From Rhodococcus globerulus NBRC 14531 (GTDB lineage: Bacteria > Actinomycetota > Actinomycetes > Mycobacteriales > Mycobacteriaceae), in NCBI RefSeq assembly GCF_001894805.1, contig NZ_BCWX01000003.1, positions 930,001 through 994,000 of the forward strand: a stretch of DNA of 64,000 nt, given 5' to 3'. A program made the position numbers and the translations under genes. Positions 25,937-34,648 of the stretch are shown in pieces. Below the pieces are notes generated by a model, which saw only the letters and a list, made by a program, of their open reading frames with translations, made no database searches and had not been told where the DNA came from. How positions within the stretch are numbered: the first letter of the stretch is position 1; each line of letters begins with the position of its first letter.

Positions 25937-26051
25937 GTCGTGCTCCTCCATTCCCGCTCCCGTCCCCCGTAGACGAGTCCAGGGAGGCACTGGCATTAAC
26001 CGTATAGACAGGGTCTCCCTCCTTCGGACAAACCGAGTTTGACTGTGTGTC

Positions 26052-26894
26052 ATGTCTGAAAAGAAGGTGTGGTTCATTACCGGCGCTGGTCGAGGAATGG
26101 GTGTCGACATCGCCCAAGCCGCGCTCGCCGCCGGACATTCGGTCGTCGCGACGGGACGAAACGCGGACCGGGTCGAGAAGGCTATCGGTGCACATGAGGA
26201 GCTACTCGCCGTTGCTCTCGATATCACCTCAACCGAAGCGGCGCAGGCGGCAGCTGCGACTGCAGTCGAACGATTCGGTCGAATCGACGTGTTGGTCAAC
26301 AACGCCGGAAACTTCTACGCCGGTTACTTCGAGAACATCAGTCCTGAACAGTTCCGGGCGCAGATGGAAACCAATTTTTTCGGCCCGCTCAACGTGACTC
26401 GTGCTGTCCTCCCCGTCATGCGGCGCCAGCGCAGAGGTCAGGTCATCACCATCACGTCCACTGCCGGTCTGATCGGTCAGGAGTTCTGTGCCGCCTACGC
26501 CGCATCGAAGTTCGCTCTGGAAGGGTGGATGGAGTCTCTGCGCTTCGATCTCGAGCCGTACGGCATCAGCACGATGGCTGTGGAGCCCGGGTTCTTCCGG
26601 ACGGAACTGTTGGTCGAAGGCTCGTCCACGATCTGGCCGGAGCTCGAGATCGAGGACTACGCGGAACGTACTGCTCAGACGATCGAGGCGTGGAAGATCA
26701 TGAACGGACAGCAGGGAGGCGACCCCAAGAAGCTCGCCCGAGCTCTCGTTACTCTTTCCGACTCGGAGACATTGCCGCTGCGATTCGTCGCCGGCACTGA
26801 CGCAATAAGCGGAGTCGAGCAGAATCTCGTCGTCATTTCGGGCCAGATCGATGCGAACCGTGGCCTTTCGGAATCTCTGTCCTACGACTCCTGA
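26052..26894 (+). CDS. Short-chain dehydrogenase/reductase (SDR)
   Basis: 280-residue classical SDR. The cofactor loop is FITGAGRGMGVDIA and ATGRNADRV at the end of strand 2 suggests NADP. LVNNAG and the catalytic set are complete: Ser in ITITSTAGL, Tyr and Lys in YAASKFALEG. The long C-terminal part (about residues 185-280) resembles the SDR group acting on larger hydrophobic or steroid-like substrates; the substrate is not identified. ATG 26052. It lies upstream of the enoyl-CoA hydratase gene on the same strand, about 90 bp apart. Confidence 0.88.
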   Translation: MSEKKVWFITGAGRGMGVDIAQAALAAGHSVVATGRNADRVEKAIGAHEELLAVALDITSTEAAQAAAATAVERFGRIDVLVNNAGNFYAGYFENISPEQFRAQMETNFFGPLNVTRAVLPVMRRQRRGQVITITSTAGLIGQEFCAAYAASKFALEGWMESLRFDLEPYGISTMAVEPGFFRTELLVEGSSTIWPELEIEDYAERTAQTIEAWKIMNGQQGGDPKKLARALVTLSDSETLPLRFVAGTDAISGVEQNLVVISGQIDANRGLSESLSYDS

Positions 26895-26983
26895 CAACTT
26901 CTTTTGTCGGTGCGACCGGGTTACGGTGCTTGGGATACCTAGCAGTTGCTTGGTTCCTCTACCTGAAGGGCGTGCGTATATCC

Positions 26984-27727
26984 ATGTCGACACCTGTACT
27001 CGTCTCGGACAACGGATCTGTACGGACAGTGACGTTCAACAAACCGGAGCGACTCAACGCTTTTGATGCCGCAGGCTTCCGGGCTCTGACCAAAGCGCTC
27101 GACGACGCGGCCGCAGATTCAAGAGTCGCGGTGGTGGTGATCGAGGGTGCGGGCAAGGCATTTTCGAGCGGAGTGGACCTGCGCGCGCTCTCCGCACCTG
27201 GGGCGGACACCGCTGATTTCGGACACGCATTTGCTCCTTTGATCGTGGCGCTGGTGGAGTTCCCGAAGCCGCTCGTCGCTGCCGTGCACGGCGCCGCTGT
27301 CGGCATCGGTCTGACGATGCTGCTCTTCTGCGACGTCGTCTACGTTGCCGACGACGCTCGGTTGCGTGCTCCGTTCACATCACTCGGAACAGTGCCCGAA
27401 GCGGCAAGTAGTTGGATGCTGCCCAAGGTGATCGGCGCGCAACGCGCGTCCGAACTTCTGTTGACGGCTAGGTGGCTCAGTGGAGTAGAAGCAGCCGAGA
27501 TCGGCATTGCGGTCGCGGCAGTTCCGGCTGATCAGCTACATCCCCGAGCGATGGAGGCTGCGTCGCAGATCGCCGGCAATGTCGGGCCCGCAGTCCTGGC
27601 CGCGAAAAAGCTACTGCGCCAAGGATGGTCAGAGGAAGCCCGAGCGGCGGTCCAACGCGAAGACGATGCCGCGCGCGAGCTGATCCGCGAGTTGGGAAGT
27701 TTTGCTCAGAAATTCACGACTACCTGA
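26984..27727 (+). CDS. Enoyl-CoA hydratase/isomerase
   Basis: 247-residue crotonase-fold enzyme. KPERLNAFD at the N-terminus, GAGKAFSSGVDLRAL and HGAAVGIGLTMLLFCDVV supply the CoA-binding and oxyanion regions. A glutamate at LGTVPEAASS is at the place used by hydratases and isomerases. With the thiolase on the opposite strand it fits fatty-acid or branched-chain beta-oxidation. I use ATG 26984 (STPVLVSDNG), 13 bases after GAAGGG; upstream in-frame codons give a non-crotonase extension. Whether hydratase or delta3-delta2 isomerase is undecided. Confidence 0.87.
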   Translation: MSTPVLVSDNGSVRTVTFNKPERLNAFDAAGFRALTKALDDAAADSRVAVVVIEGAGKAFSSGVDLRALSAPGADTADFGHAFAPLIVALVEFPKPLVAAVHGAAVGIGLTMLLFCDVVYVADDARLRAPFTSLGTVPEAASSWMLPKVIGAQRASELLLTARWLSGVEAAEIGIAVAAVPADQLHPRAMEAASQIAGNVGPAVLAAKKLLRQGWSEEARAAVQREDDAARELIRELGSFAQKFTTT

Positions 27728-27763
27728 AAACGGCCGCCCGGCAGAAGCCGGGCGGCCGTTTTC
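27726..27763. terminator. Two-way terminator between enoyl-CoA hydratase and thiolase genes
   Basis: GAAAACGGCCGCCCGGC and its perfect complement form a 17-bp stem around an AGAA loop, giving an A-run before and a T-run after the GC-rich part. It therefore serves both convergent genes. Confidence 0.92.
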
Positions 27764-27778
27764 GACGTGCTCAGTAGA

Positions 27779-28996
27779 TCAGCTGAGGCGCTCGATCACC
27801 ATTGCCATGCCCTGTCCGCCGCCGACACACATGGTCTCGACGCCGAAGGTCTTGTCCTGCTCGCGCAGGTTGTTGATCAGGGTGTTGGTGATACGTGCAC
27901 CGGTCATACCGAAGGGGTGGCCGAGTGCGAGTGCACCGCCGGAGATGTTGAGCTTGTCCTCGTCGATGCCGAGCTCACGAGCAGATCCGATGACCTGGAC
28001 CGCAAATGCCTCGTTGATCTCGAACAGGTCGATGTCGGAAATCGACTTGCCCGCGAACTTCAGAGCGTTCTTGACGGCCTGGATCGGGCCGAGGCCCATG
28101 ATCTCGGGGGACAGACCCGAGACGCCGGTGGAGACGATGCGGGCGAGGGGCGTCAGGCCCAGCGCCTTGGCCTTGGTGTCGGACATGATCACCAGAGCGG
28201 CAGCGCCGTCGTTGAGCGGGCAGGCGTTGCCTGCGGTGACGGTGCCGTCGGGACGGAAGACGGGCTTGAGGCCGCTGATGCCTTCGTAGGTGGTGCCGGC
28301 GCGCGGGCCGTCATCCTTGGAGACGACGGTGCCGTCGGCGAGGGTGACCGGGGTGATCTCACGCTCGAAGAAGCCACGGTTGATGGCTTCCTCTGCGCGG
28401 TTCTGGCTGCGAACAGCGAAGCGGTCCTGATCTTCGCGGCTGATGCCGGTAGCGGAGGCAACGTTCTCTGCCGTCTGGCCCATGCCCAGGTAGACGTCGG
28501 GGAGCAGGCCCTCTTCGCGAGGATCGGTCCAGGCGACTCCACCTTCGGCGAGCTTGGCGCTACGCGCCTGCGCTGCGTCGAAGAGCGGGTTCTTGGTGTT
28601 CGGCAGGCCGTCTGCGTTGCCCGTGACAAAGCTGGAGACGGACTCGACGCCGGCGGAGATGAAGACGTCACCCTCGCCTGCGCGGATGGCGTGCAGTGCC
28701 ATACGGGTGGTCTGCAGCGACGAGGAGCAGTAACGGTTGACCGTCACGCCGGGGAGGAAGTCGTAGCCCAGCTGAACTGCGACGACGCGGGCGATGTTGA
28801 AGCCCGACTGTCCGGCAGGCTGACCGCAACCCATGATGAGGTCGTCGATCTCGGTGGGGTCGAGCTCGGGGATCTTCGCCAGCGCGGCTGCAACCATCTG
28901 GGTGGCGAGGTCATCGGGGCGGATGTCCTTGAGTGAACCCTTCATTGCGCGGCCGATGGGCGACCGTACTGCTGAGACGATTACTGCCTCGGGCAT
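27779..28996 (-). CDS. Thiolase / acetyl-CoA acyltransferase (FadA3-like)
   Basis: 405-residue thiolase, last step of beta-oxidation or acetoacetyl-CoA chemistry. The nucleophile Cys is in NRYCSSSLQ at about residue 89, NEAFA and [11 protein letters not shown] carry the catalytic His, and CVGGGQGMA the second Cys. Length is normal. Placed next to the SGNH hydrolase as fadA3 (Rv1074c) is next to Rv1075c, so I regard it as that orthologue. ATG 28996, with AAGGAG upstream. It shares a two-way terminator with the enoyl-CoA hydratase gene. Confidence 0.93.
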   Translation of the reverse strand: MPEAVIVSAVRSPIGRAMKGSLKDIRPDDLATQMVAAALAKIPELDPTEIDDLIMGCGQPAGQSGFNIARVVAVQLGYDFLPGVTVNRYCSSSLQTTRMALHAIRAGEGDVFISAGVESVSSFVTGNADGLPNTKNPLFDAAQARSAKLAEGGVAWTDPREEGLLPDVYLGMGQTAENVASATGISREDQDRFAVRSQNRAEEAINRGFFEREITPVTLADGTVVSKDDGPRAGTTYEGISGLKPVFRPDGTVTAGNACPLNDGAAALVIMSDTKAKALGLTPLARIVSTGVSGLSPEIMGLGPIQAVKNALKFAGKSISDIDLFEINEAFAVQVIGSARELGIDEDKLNISGGALALGHPFGMTGARITNTLINNLREQDKTFGVETMCVGGGQGMAMVIERLS

Positions 28997-29119
28997 GAAA
29001 ACTCCTTTTGTGTACTGCGTGGTCGGCGCAGACGACTGCGCGACGAGCAGGGCAAGATGAATGCAGCTTCGACTGCCAATTTACGTTGCCGACCCGAAAA
29101 CAGGGGCACGGAGTCTCAC

Positions 29120-30088
29120 TCAGTCGTCGCCAAGCTCCTGTACTGCGGGTTTCGGGTGGCCGATCCACCCAACGCGGTGCAGAGCAGTGGATACGCGGGC
29201 AGCCATCGTCTGTGCCTGTGCGGCGTCCGAGATCTGGGGGAGATCGGGGAGTGGTCCGCCAGTCCATTCGCCTAACGCCGCAGCGAGCACCGGCACGATC
29301 TGGCGGGCCGCGAGCTCGTAGCCGGCCGCCGACGGGTGGAACCGATCAGCCGAGAACATCGTGTCAGGCGAAGCGAGGAATTCTTTTGCGAGCAGATCGG
29401 CCAGCGGAACAGGATGCCCACCCGCAGCTCTTGTCGCCGACGCCTGCGCTGCCGCCAAACGATGTCCCCACTCGCGTACGACGGTTCGCAGCGGTTGTGG
29501 GATCGCGGTGACCACCCCCAGATCGGGACACGTGCCGACCACGACGACGGCGCCGCTCTCACGCAAGCGCCGTACTGCGTCACCGAGACGCCTGGCCGAT
29601 GCTCGAATAGCGTTCTTGGCAGTCACGTCGTTTGCGCCGATCAGGATCACCGCCGCGTCCGGCGCCGCCCCGGCAATGAACATGGCGTCGACCTGGCCAC
29701 TCAAACCGCGCGACGTGGCGCCGCCGATAGCCTTGGTACTCAGGCGGATTCGCTTCCCGGTCTCCTCCGAGAGGAGTTTTGCGATCCGCACCCCCGGTAC
29801 CTCGTCCGCCGTCACGGCGCCAACACCAGCGGCTGACGAATCGCCGAAAATCATCAGATGGAGGTCGAACGGAACGCCGCGCCACCACCGCTCCGGTGCG
29901 TCGATGCCCGGCGAATACACACCGTCCGCTTCGGGTGGTTTGGAGACATTGCGTCCGATCAAGCCGCGTGCGGCACCGGCCTGCGACATCAGGTACTGGT
30001 ACGCCAACCACGTCGCCGTGCCGGCGCTCGACCCGGCCACCACTGTGGCCACCGACGCTTTCACTCCGGTCCGACTCACAGTGGTCAA
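29120..30088 (-). CDS. Membrane-anchored SGNH/GDSL hydrolase
   Basis: 322-residue esterase-type hydrolase, counterpart of Rv1075c. A short N-terminal hydrophobic segment (SVATVVAGSSAGTATWLAYQYL) suggests export with anchoring. The four SGNH blocks are present: LMIFGDSSAAGVGAV with the nucleophile Ser, a Gly in block II (ATSRGLSG), GANDV with the Asn, and the catalytic Asp/His pair in ADRFHPSAAGYEL. It probably acts on an ester of a lipid or glycan at the cell surface; substrate unknown. Confidence 0.88.
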   Translation of the reverse strand: MTTVSRTGVKASVATVVAGSSAGTATWLAYQYLMSQAGAARGLIGRNVSKPPEADGVYSPGIDAPERWWRGVPFDLHLMIFGDSSAAGVGAVTADEVPGVRIAKLLSEETGKRIRLSTKAIGGATSRGLSGQVDAMFIAGAAPDAAVILIGANDVTAKNAIRASARRLGDAVRRLRESGAVVVVGTCPDLGVVTAIPQPLRTVVREWGHRLAAAQASATRAAGGHPVPLADLLAKEFLASPDTMFSADRFHPSAAGYELAARQIVPVLAAALGEWTGGPLPDLPQISDAAQAQTMAARVSTALHRVGWIGHPKPAVQELGDD

Positions 30089-30159
30089 TCTAGCCGGATC
30101 GCCGCACCTTCGCCCGACGTCTACGCGCAGCGATTCGCCGGATCTGGGAACATGGAGCG

Positions 30160-31545
30160 ATGCGCATCGCGGAACACGTCGTAGACCTCATCGGCAACAC
30201 CCCACTCGTCAAACTCACGTCCGTCACGGGCGAGAACTACGGCACTGTGGCAGCCAAGGTCGAATACCTCAACCCGGGCGGTAGCTCCAAGGACCGTATC
30301 GCCGTCAAGATGATCGACGCGGCGGAGGCCTCCGGAGAATTGAAGCCGGGCGGCACCATCGTCGAACCGACGTCAGGCAACACCGGAATCGGTTTGGCGC
30401 TCGTCGCTCAGAAACGCGGATACAAGTGCGTGTTCGTCTGCCCCGACAAGGTCAGCGAAGACAAGCGAAACGTTCTGCGTGCTTACGGAGCCGAGGTAGT
30501 CGTCTGCCCCACAGCCGTCGCACCCGAGCACCCCAACAGTTACTACAGCGTCTCCGATCGGCTCACCCGTGAGATCCCGGGTGCCTGGAAGCCCAACCAG
30601 TACTCCAACCCAGGCGGACCGGCAAGCCACTACGAGACCACCGGCCCCGAGATCTGGGCAGACACCGACGGCAAGATCACGCACTTCGTCGCCGGCGTCG
30701 GCACCGGTGGAACCATCACCGGCACCGGCCGCTACCTCAAGGAGGTGTCGGGCGGCAAGGTCAAGGTTGTCGGCGTCGACCCCGAAGGTTCCGTCTACTC
30801 CGGCGGCACGGGTCGTCCGTACCTGGTCGAAGGTGTCGGCGAAGATTTCTGGCCCACGGCTTACGATCCGTCCATTCCGGACGAGATCATCGCCGTGTCG
30901 GATGCGGACTCCTTCGAGATGACGCGTCGTCTGGCCCGTGAAGAAGGCCTGCTGGTCGGTGGATCGTGCGGCATGGCTGTCGTCGCGGCACTCGAGGTCG
31001 CCAAGCGCGAAGGCCCCGACGCACTTGTTGTCGTACTCCTTCCCGACGGTGGCCGCGGCTACCTGTCCAAGATCTTCAACGATCAGTGGATGGCGTCGTA
31101 CGGTTTCCTGCGGACTCCGCTCGACGGCAAGGCAAACGTCCCCACCGTGGGCGACGTGCTGCGCGGAAAGTCGGGCGAACTGCCCGATCTCGTGCACACG
31201 CACCCGTCGGAAACCTTGCGTGACGCCATCGAGATCCTGCGTGAATACGGTGTGTCACAGATGCCGGTGGTTGGTGCCGAACCGCCCGTCATGGCAGGTG
31301 AGGTGGCCGGCAGTGTCACCGAACGTGATCTGCTCAGCGCAGTCTTCGAAGGCCGTGCGCAACTTGCCGATTCGGTCGAAAAGCACATGAGTGCGCCGTT
31401 CCCGCTCATCGGATCGGGCGAGCCGGTCTCGGCCGCGACCAAGGCACTCGGCGATACTGACGCCCTCATGGTCGTCGACGACGGTAAGCCCGTCGGTGTC
31501 ATCACCCGCCACGACCTTTTGGGATTCCTCAGCGCCGGATCCTGA
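30160..31545 (+). CDS. cbs: Cystathionine beta-synthase
   Basis: Joins homocysteine and serine to cystathionine, first step of reverse transsulfuration. The 461-residue product has the PLP fold: Lys44 in NPGGSSKDRIA, the TSGNTGIGLA loop and the glycine-rich GVGTGGTITGTG phosphate site. Two CBS domains occupy about residues 335-461 (SETLRDAIEILREYGVSQMPVV and MVVDDGKPVGVITRHDLL), a nucleotide-binding regulatory module as in Rv1077. No haem domain, as expected for bacteria. ATG 30160. Same strand as metB but separated by a lipoprotein gene. Confidence 0.96.
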   Translation: MRIAEHVVDLIGNTPLVKLTSVTGENYGTVAAKVEYLNPGGSSKDRIAVKMIDAAEASGELKPGGTIVEPTSGNTGIGLALVAQKRGYKCVFVCPDKVSEDKRNVLRAYGAEVVVCPTAVAPEHPNSYYSVSDRLTREIPGAWKPNQYSNPGGPASHYETTGPEIWADTDGKITHFVAGVGTGGTITGTGRYLKEVSGGKVKVVGVDPEGSVYSGGTGRPYLVEGVGEDFWPTAYDPSIPDEIIAVSDADSFEMTRRLAREEGLLVGGSCGMAVVAALEVAKREGPDALVVVLLPDGGRGYLSKIFNDQWMASYGFLRTPLDGKANVPTVGDVLRGKSGELPDLVHTHPSETLRDAIEILREYGVSQMPVVGAEPPVMAGEVAGSVTERDLLSAVFEGRAQLADSVEKHMSAPFPLIGSGEPVSAATKALGDTDALMVVDDGKPVGVITRHDLLGFLSAGS

Positions 31546-31585
31546 GACATCCGAGTTTGTCCCCCGGAAGGTAGGGTCAGCGCCC

Positions 31586-32140
31586 ATGGGGGACAAACTC
31601 GTCGGATATATCGGTGTTCTTGCGGCAGTGCTGGTGACAACGGCGTGTAGTTCGACGGTTGCCGGCACTCCGCAAGCAGCATCGGGGGCAAAGGTAGCGG
31701 TGTCGACTAGCGCCCCGTCTGGGAAGTCGACTACCACCGAAACGGCGCCGACGACGGTCAAGCCGACGGCATCGCTCGCTCCGGCCTTCTCAGGCTCGGT
31801 GAAATGCTCGACCCTCATGCCGGCAGTCCGTGACATCGTCGAACCGTACGGCGCCCCCAACGACATGCCGAACGGGTGCATCTGGATGGACGGCGGCAGG
31901 TCCATCGCCATCACGTCCTTTACGATGACCAACTCGCAGAGTACGCGCGACACGATGGCAAAAAGTGGATACGACCTGCAGGACCCGCGACTGAGAAGTT
32001 TGGGTGCGGTTGCCAAAGGTGGTCTGACGATCACTGTTCTCTCTCCCGAACACATGACCATGGTGATGTACAGCCCCGACCTCGCCGAGACCGCCGCGTT
32101 GGATGCGGCAATCAGAGTCGTGGAGTTGGTCGAGAACTGA
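31586..32140 (+). CDS. Putative lipoprotein of unknown function
   Basis: 184-residue product with a lipoprotein signal ending LVTTAC (Cys at about 20), a Thr/Ser/Ala-rich linker of about 50 residues, and a globular domain with two cysteines (VKCSTL and NGCIWMD) and the pattern of small DUF3558-like actinobacterial lipoproteins. The family assignment is weak. It lies between cbs and metB, where M. tuberculosis has pra (Rv1078, proline-rich antigen). ATG 31586, with GGAAGG upstream. A link to sulfur metabolism is not supported by the protein itself. Confidence 0.75.
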   Translation: MGDKLVGYIGVLAAVLVTTACSSTVAGTPQAASGAKVAVSTSAPSGKSTTTETAPTTVKPTASLAPAFSGSVKCSTLMPAVRDIVEPYGAPNDMPNGCIWMDGGRSIAITSFTMTNSQSTRDTMAKSGYDLQDPRLRSLGAVAKGGLTITVLSPEHMTMVMYSPDLAETAALDAAIRVVELVEN

Positions 32141-32184
32141 CACAGCCGCCCTGCATCGGCGAGGTGGCTACTAGTCTGGTGGGC

Positions 32185-33357
32185 ATGAGCGAGCAACGCA
32201 GCAAGGCCGACAACATCAGCTGGCAGGGTTTCTCCACGAAAGCGGTACACGCGGGCTACGAGCCCGATCCGCTGACCGGTGCCGTCAACGTTCCGATCTA
32301 CGCGAGTTCCACCTTCGCGCAAGACGGTGTGGGTGGGATGCGCAGTGGGTTCGAGTACGCGCGCACGGGCAATCCCACTCGTCGACCGCTCGAAGCGAAC
32401 CTGGCGGCACTCGAATCAGGTAGCTACGGTCGGGCTTTCAGCTCGGGCATGGCTGCCACTGACTGCCTCCTCCGATCCGTTCTGCGCCCGGGTGACCACC
32501 TCGTCATCCCAGACGACGCTTACGGCGGAACCTTCCGACTCATCGACAAGGTCTTCACGCAGTGGGGCATCGAGTACACCCCGGCTCCGGTCTCGGACGT
32601 CGACGCGGTACGCGCAGCGATGCGACCCAACACCAAGCTGGTGTGGGTGGAAACACCCACGAACCCACTGCTCAACATCGGTGACATCGAACTCCTGGCC
32701 GAGGTTGCGCACGAGGGCAATGCAAAGATCGTGGTGGACAACACCTTTGCCTCGCCCTACTTGCAGCAGCCCCTGCAGTTGGGCGCCGACATCGCTCTGC
32801 ATTCCACTACCAAGTACATCGGTGGACACTCCGATGTGGTCGGTGGCGCACTGGTCTGCGACGACGAAGAGCTCGACCACGCTTTCGCGTTCCTGCAGAA
32901 CGGTTCCGGCGGCGTTCCCGGTCCGTTCGACGCCTTCCTCACGCTACGCGGCATCAAGACACTGGCATTGCGGATGGAGCGTCACAGCGACAACGCCGAA
33001 AAGGTTGTCGAACTGCTCGACGGGCACCCCGCCGTCGCGAGCGTCATCTACCCGGGTCTCGCCTCGCATCCGTCGCACAAGGTTGCGGCCAAGCAGATGC
33101 GGCGATTCGGCGGCATGATCTCGGTGCGCCTCAAGGGTGGCAAAGCTGCCGCGCTCGAACTGTGCTCACGCACCGAAATCTTCACGCTCGCAGAATCTCT
33201 CGGCGGCGTCGAATCGCTCATCGAGTTCCCCGGCGCCATGACCCACGCGTCGACCGCCGGTTCGGCGCTCGAGGTTCCCGACGACCTGGTCCGTCTGTCG
33301 GTTGGTATCGAAGATGCCTCCGACCTGGTCGGCGATATCGAGCAGGCGCTGGCGTAA
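32185..33357 (+). CDS. metB: Cystathionine gamma-synthase
   Basis: PLP enzyme of transsulfuration, making cystathionine from an activated homoserine and cysteine; the mycobacterial enzyme can also act as a gamma-lyase. 390 residues, normal length. FEYARTGNPTRRPLE, FSSGMAATDCLL, DDAYGGTFRL, VWVETPTNPLL and the PLP lysine at about 210 in HSTTKYIGGHSDVVGG are all present; the C-terminal SLGGVESLIEFPGAMTHAS is typical. Start ATG 32185. Equivalent to Rv1079. Confidence 0.95.
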   Translation: MSEQRSKADNISWQGFSTKAVHAGYEPDPLTGAVNVPIYASSTFAQDGVGGMRSGFEYARTGNPTRRPLEANLAALESGSYGRAFSSGMAATDCLLRSVLRPGDHLVIPDDAYGGTFRLIDKVFTQWGIEYTPAPVSDVDAVRAAMRPNTKLVWVETPTNPLLNIGDIELLAEVAHEGNAKIVVDNTFASPYLQQPLQLGADIALHSTTKYIGGHSDVVGGALVCDDEELDHAFAFLQNGSGGVPGPFDAFLTLRGIKTLALRMERHSDNAEKVVELLDGHPAVASVIYPGLASHPSHKVAAKQMRRFGGMISVRLKGGKAAALELCSRTEIFTLAESLGGVESLIEFPGAMTHASTAGSALEVPDDLVRLSVGIEDASDLVGDIEQALA

Positions 33358-33364
33358 CTCTGTG

Positions 33365-33408
33365 CTGTGCGCCTTTGTCAACCGCGGGCGGTTGACAAAG
33401 GCGCACAG
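33365..33408. terminator. 44-bp palindrome between metB and apbE
   Basis: Two perfectly complementary 20-base arms (left arm starts CTGTGCGCCTTTG) enclose the loop CGGG. It fills almost the whole gap between the metB stop and the convergent apbE stop. It lacks a T-run but its strength and place fit a two-way terminator. Confidence 0.8.
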
Positions 33409-33410
33409 TG

Positions 33411-34208
33411 TCAGTCGTCCGGCCACCCCGCCAGGGTGGTGACCCGGAACTCCTGATCGACCAGGCGGGCCGGGCGATCCAGCTTGTGCAGCCAATCGAT
33501 GGCGGAGCCGCTCATTCCCACGGCTACCCGGCTCAGTGCTGCTGCCTCCGCACAGGATTCGGCTATCACCGATACCGTGCGCCACATCGATGTTGCCGTC
33601 GATTCCCGGGCAAGCGGCTTGACGGTGCTGGCCGTCGCGATGCCGCACCCGGAAGGAACGGCAACCTGACACGTGGGGTCACCCGGGAGATCTTGAACCT
33701 GAATCTGCCAGCCGCCTTCCGGCGACGGTCCGGCCACGGCTATGTCTCCGCCCAAGGCAACGAGAACCCCGCAGCCGAGAAGTTCGGCTGTGGTTGCGGC
33801 GCAATGGTCAGCCGAACTGGCGCGCGCAGTGGCGGATAGATCGAGGACAACGTCGGCCGGGCTGAACACCCGGTTGCTCTCGACGCGGATCTTCCACCAG
33901 GAGTGTGGATCTCGCGAGCCTGCCGTTGGGGTGAGTTTGCCGTCGGTGAGGCGCGCGATCGCGAGTGCGTCCGTGAGGAAATGCGCAAACATCGGCGTTA
34001 TGGGGGCGCCGTCGACCTCGAGAGCCGGCCCGGATCCGAATGTGCGGATCTCGGAGTCTGCGCGATCGCGATTGGTGGCCGCGTCGGCAGCGCTCAGATA
34101 ACCCCGCACGAGACTGGCGGCGGAGGCGAGGGCACCGGGATCGGTGACGACTACGCGTGCCTGGACGCCCCAGGTGAGCCATTCGGTTGCGGCGCGTGGT
34201 GCGTTCAC
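33411..34208 (-). CDS. ApbE-family FAD:protein FMN transferase
   Basis: 265-residue member of the ApbE family, which attaches FMN covalently to Ser/Thr of partner flavoproteins outside the membrane. The family order is visible: a start near TEWLTWGVQARVVV, a mid-region ALEVDGAPITPMF, and the core motif VVLDLSATARASSADH, where most actinobacterial proteins have D-L-G-A-x-A-K-x-W. Here Gly is Ser and Lys is Arg. GGDIAVAG follows. No signal peptide of its own. Its start overlaps the stop of the preceding small membrane protein by four bases (ATGA). No flavinylation target motif is seen nearby. Confidence 0.8.
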   Translation of the reverse strand: MNAPRAATEWLTWGVQARVVVTDPGALASAASLVRGYLSAADAATNRDRADSEIRTFGSGPALEVDGAPITPMFAHFLTDALAIARLTDGKLTPTAGSRDPHSWWKIRVESNRVFSPADVVLDLSATARASSADHCAATTAELLGCGVLVALGGDIAVAGPSPEGGWQIQVQDLPGDPTCQVAVPSGCGIATASTVKPLARESTATSMWRTVSVIAESCAEAAALSRVAVGMSGSAIDWLHKLDRPARLVDQEFRVTTLAGWPDD

Positions 34209-34453
34209 GAACCGTTGGAGACGGCGTCCGGAACTCCGAACCCGCTGGCTACGACCAGCCGTGATGCGGCCGCATGCTTCGAGGTGGTGTCGGTGGAGAT
34301 GGCCGTCGTGGTGGAACTGTCGGTGGGGTTGGATACGAGGGATAAGCCACCACTTGCGATGGCGCCCGCAACAGCCGTCGCAGCAAGCGCGAGGTGAACG
34401 GGTCGGTATGCCGAGGTGCGAGCCCGAGTGGGCCGTGTCCGATCGTCGCTCAT
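34205..34453 (-). CDS. Small single-pass membrane protein upstream of apbE
   Basis: 82-residue product: a basic N-terminus (RTRPTRARTSAYRP), one hydrophobic helix (VHLALAATAVAGAIASGGLSL), and a short Ser/Thr-rich extracytoplasmic tail. ATG 34453 is chosen because the following residues form a coherent anchor; earlier in-frame starts add unlikely sequence. It overlaps apbE by ATGA and is thus co-translated. No FMN-binding domain or SGAT-type acceptor is seen. No family recognised. Confidence 0.6.
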   Translation of the reverse strand: MSDDRTRPTRARTSAYRPVHLALAATAVAGAIASGGLSLVSNPTDSSTTTAISTDTTSKHAAASRLVVASGFGVPDAVSNGS

Positions 34454-34648
34454 GTCCACAGACTGCCCGCCGAACCTGAGAAAAGCCTTGGGGTATGTGG
34501 TCATTTGGGTAACGTCTGACGTGATAAATGAGACATTGGTTACAGGTTGGTGCGCCACCGGGGGTATCGAATGCATGTTCGAAACCCTAGGCGGTGCCAC
34601 CGACAGGTTCGACAGGCTCGTGGATCGATCAGTTACCGGAGGTTTTTG
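34454..34648. promoter_or_regulatory. Divergent promoter region, small membrane protein / NlpC-P60 gene
   Basis: 195 bp with an AT-richer core at about 34515-34545 (TGATAAATGAGACATTGGTTACA). GGAGG at 34638 is the ribosome-binding site of the downstream gene. I looked for the conserved blocks of a c-di-AMP riboswitch, common before NlpC/P60 genes, and did not see them. Confidence 0.4.

Noticed and set aside
27767..28936. 389-codon open frame opposite the thiolase gene
   Set aside because: Shadow of a well-supported thiolase with complete active site.
34454..34648. c-di-AMP (ydaO) riboswitch before the NlpC/P60 gene
   Set aside because: I could not find the conserved sequence blocks of the riboswitch in this 195-bp region.
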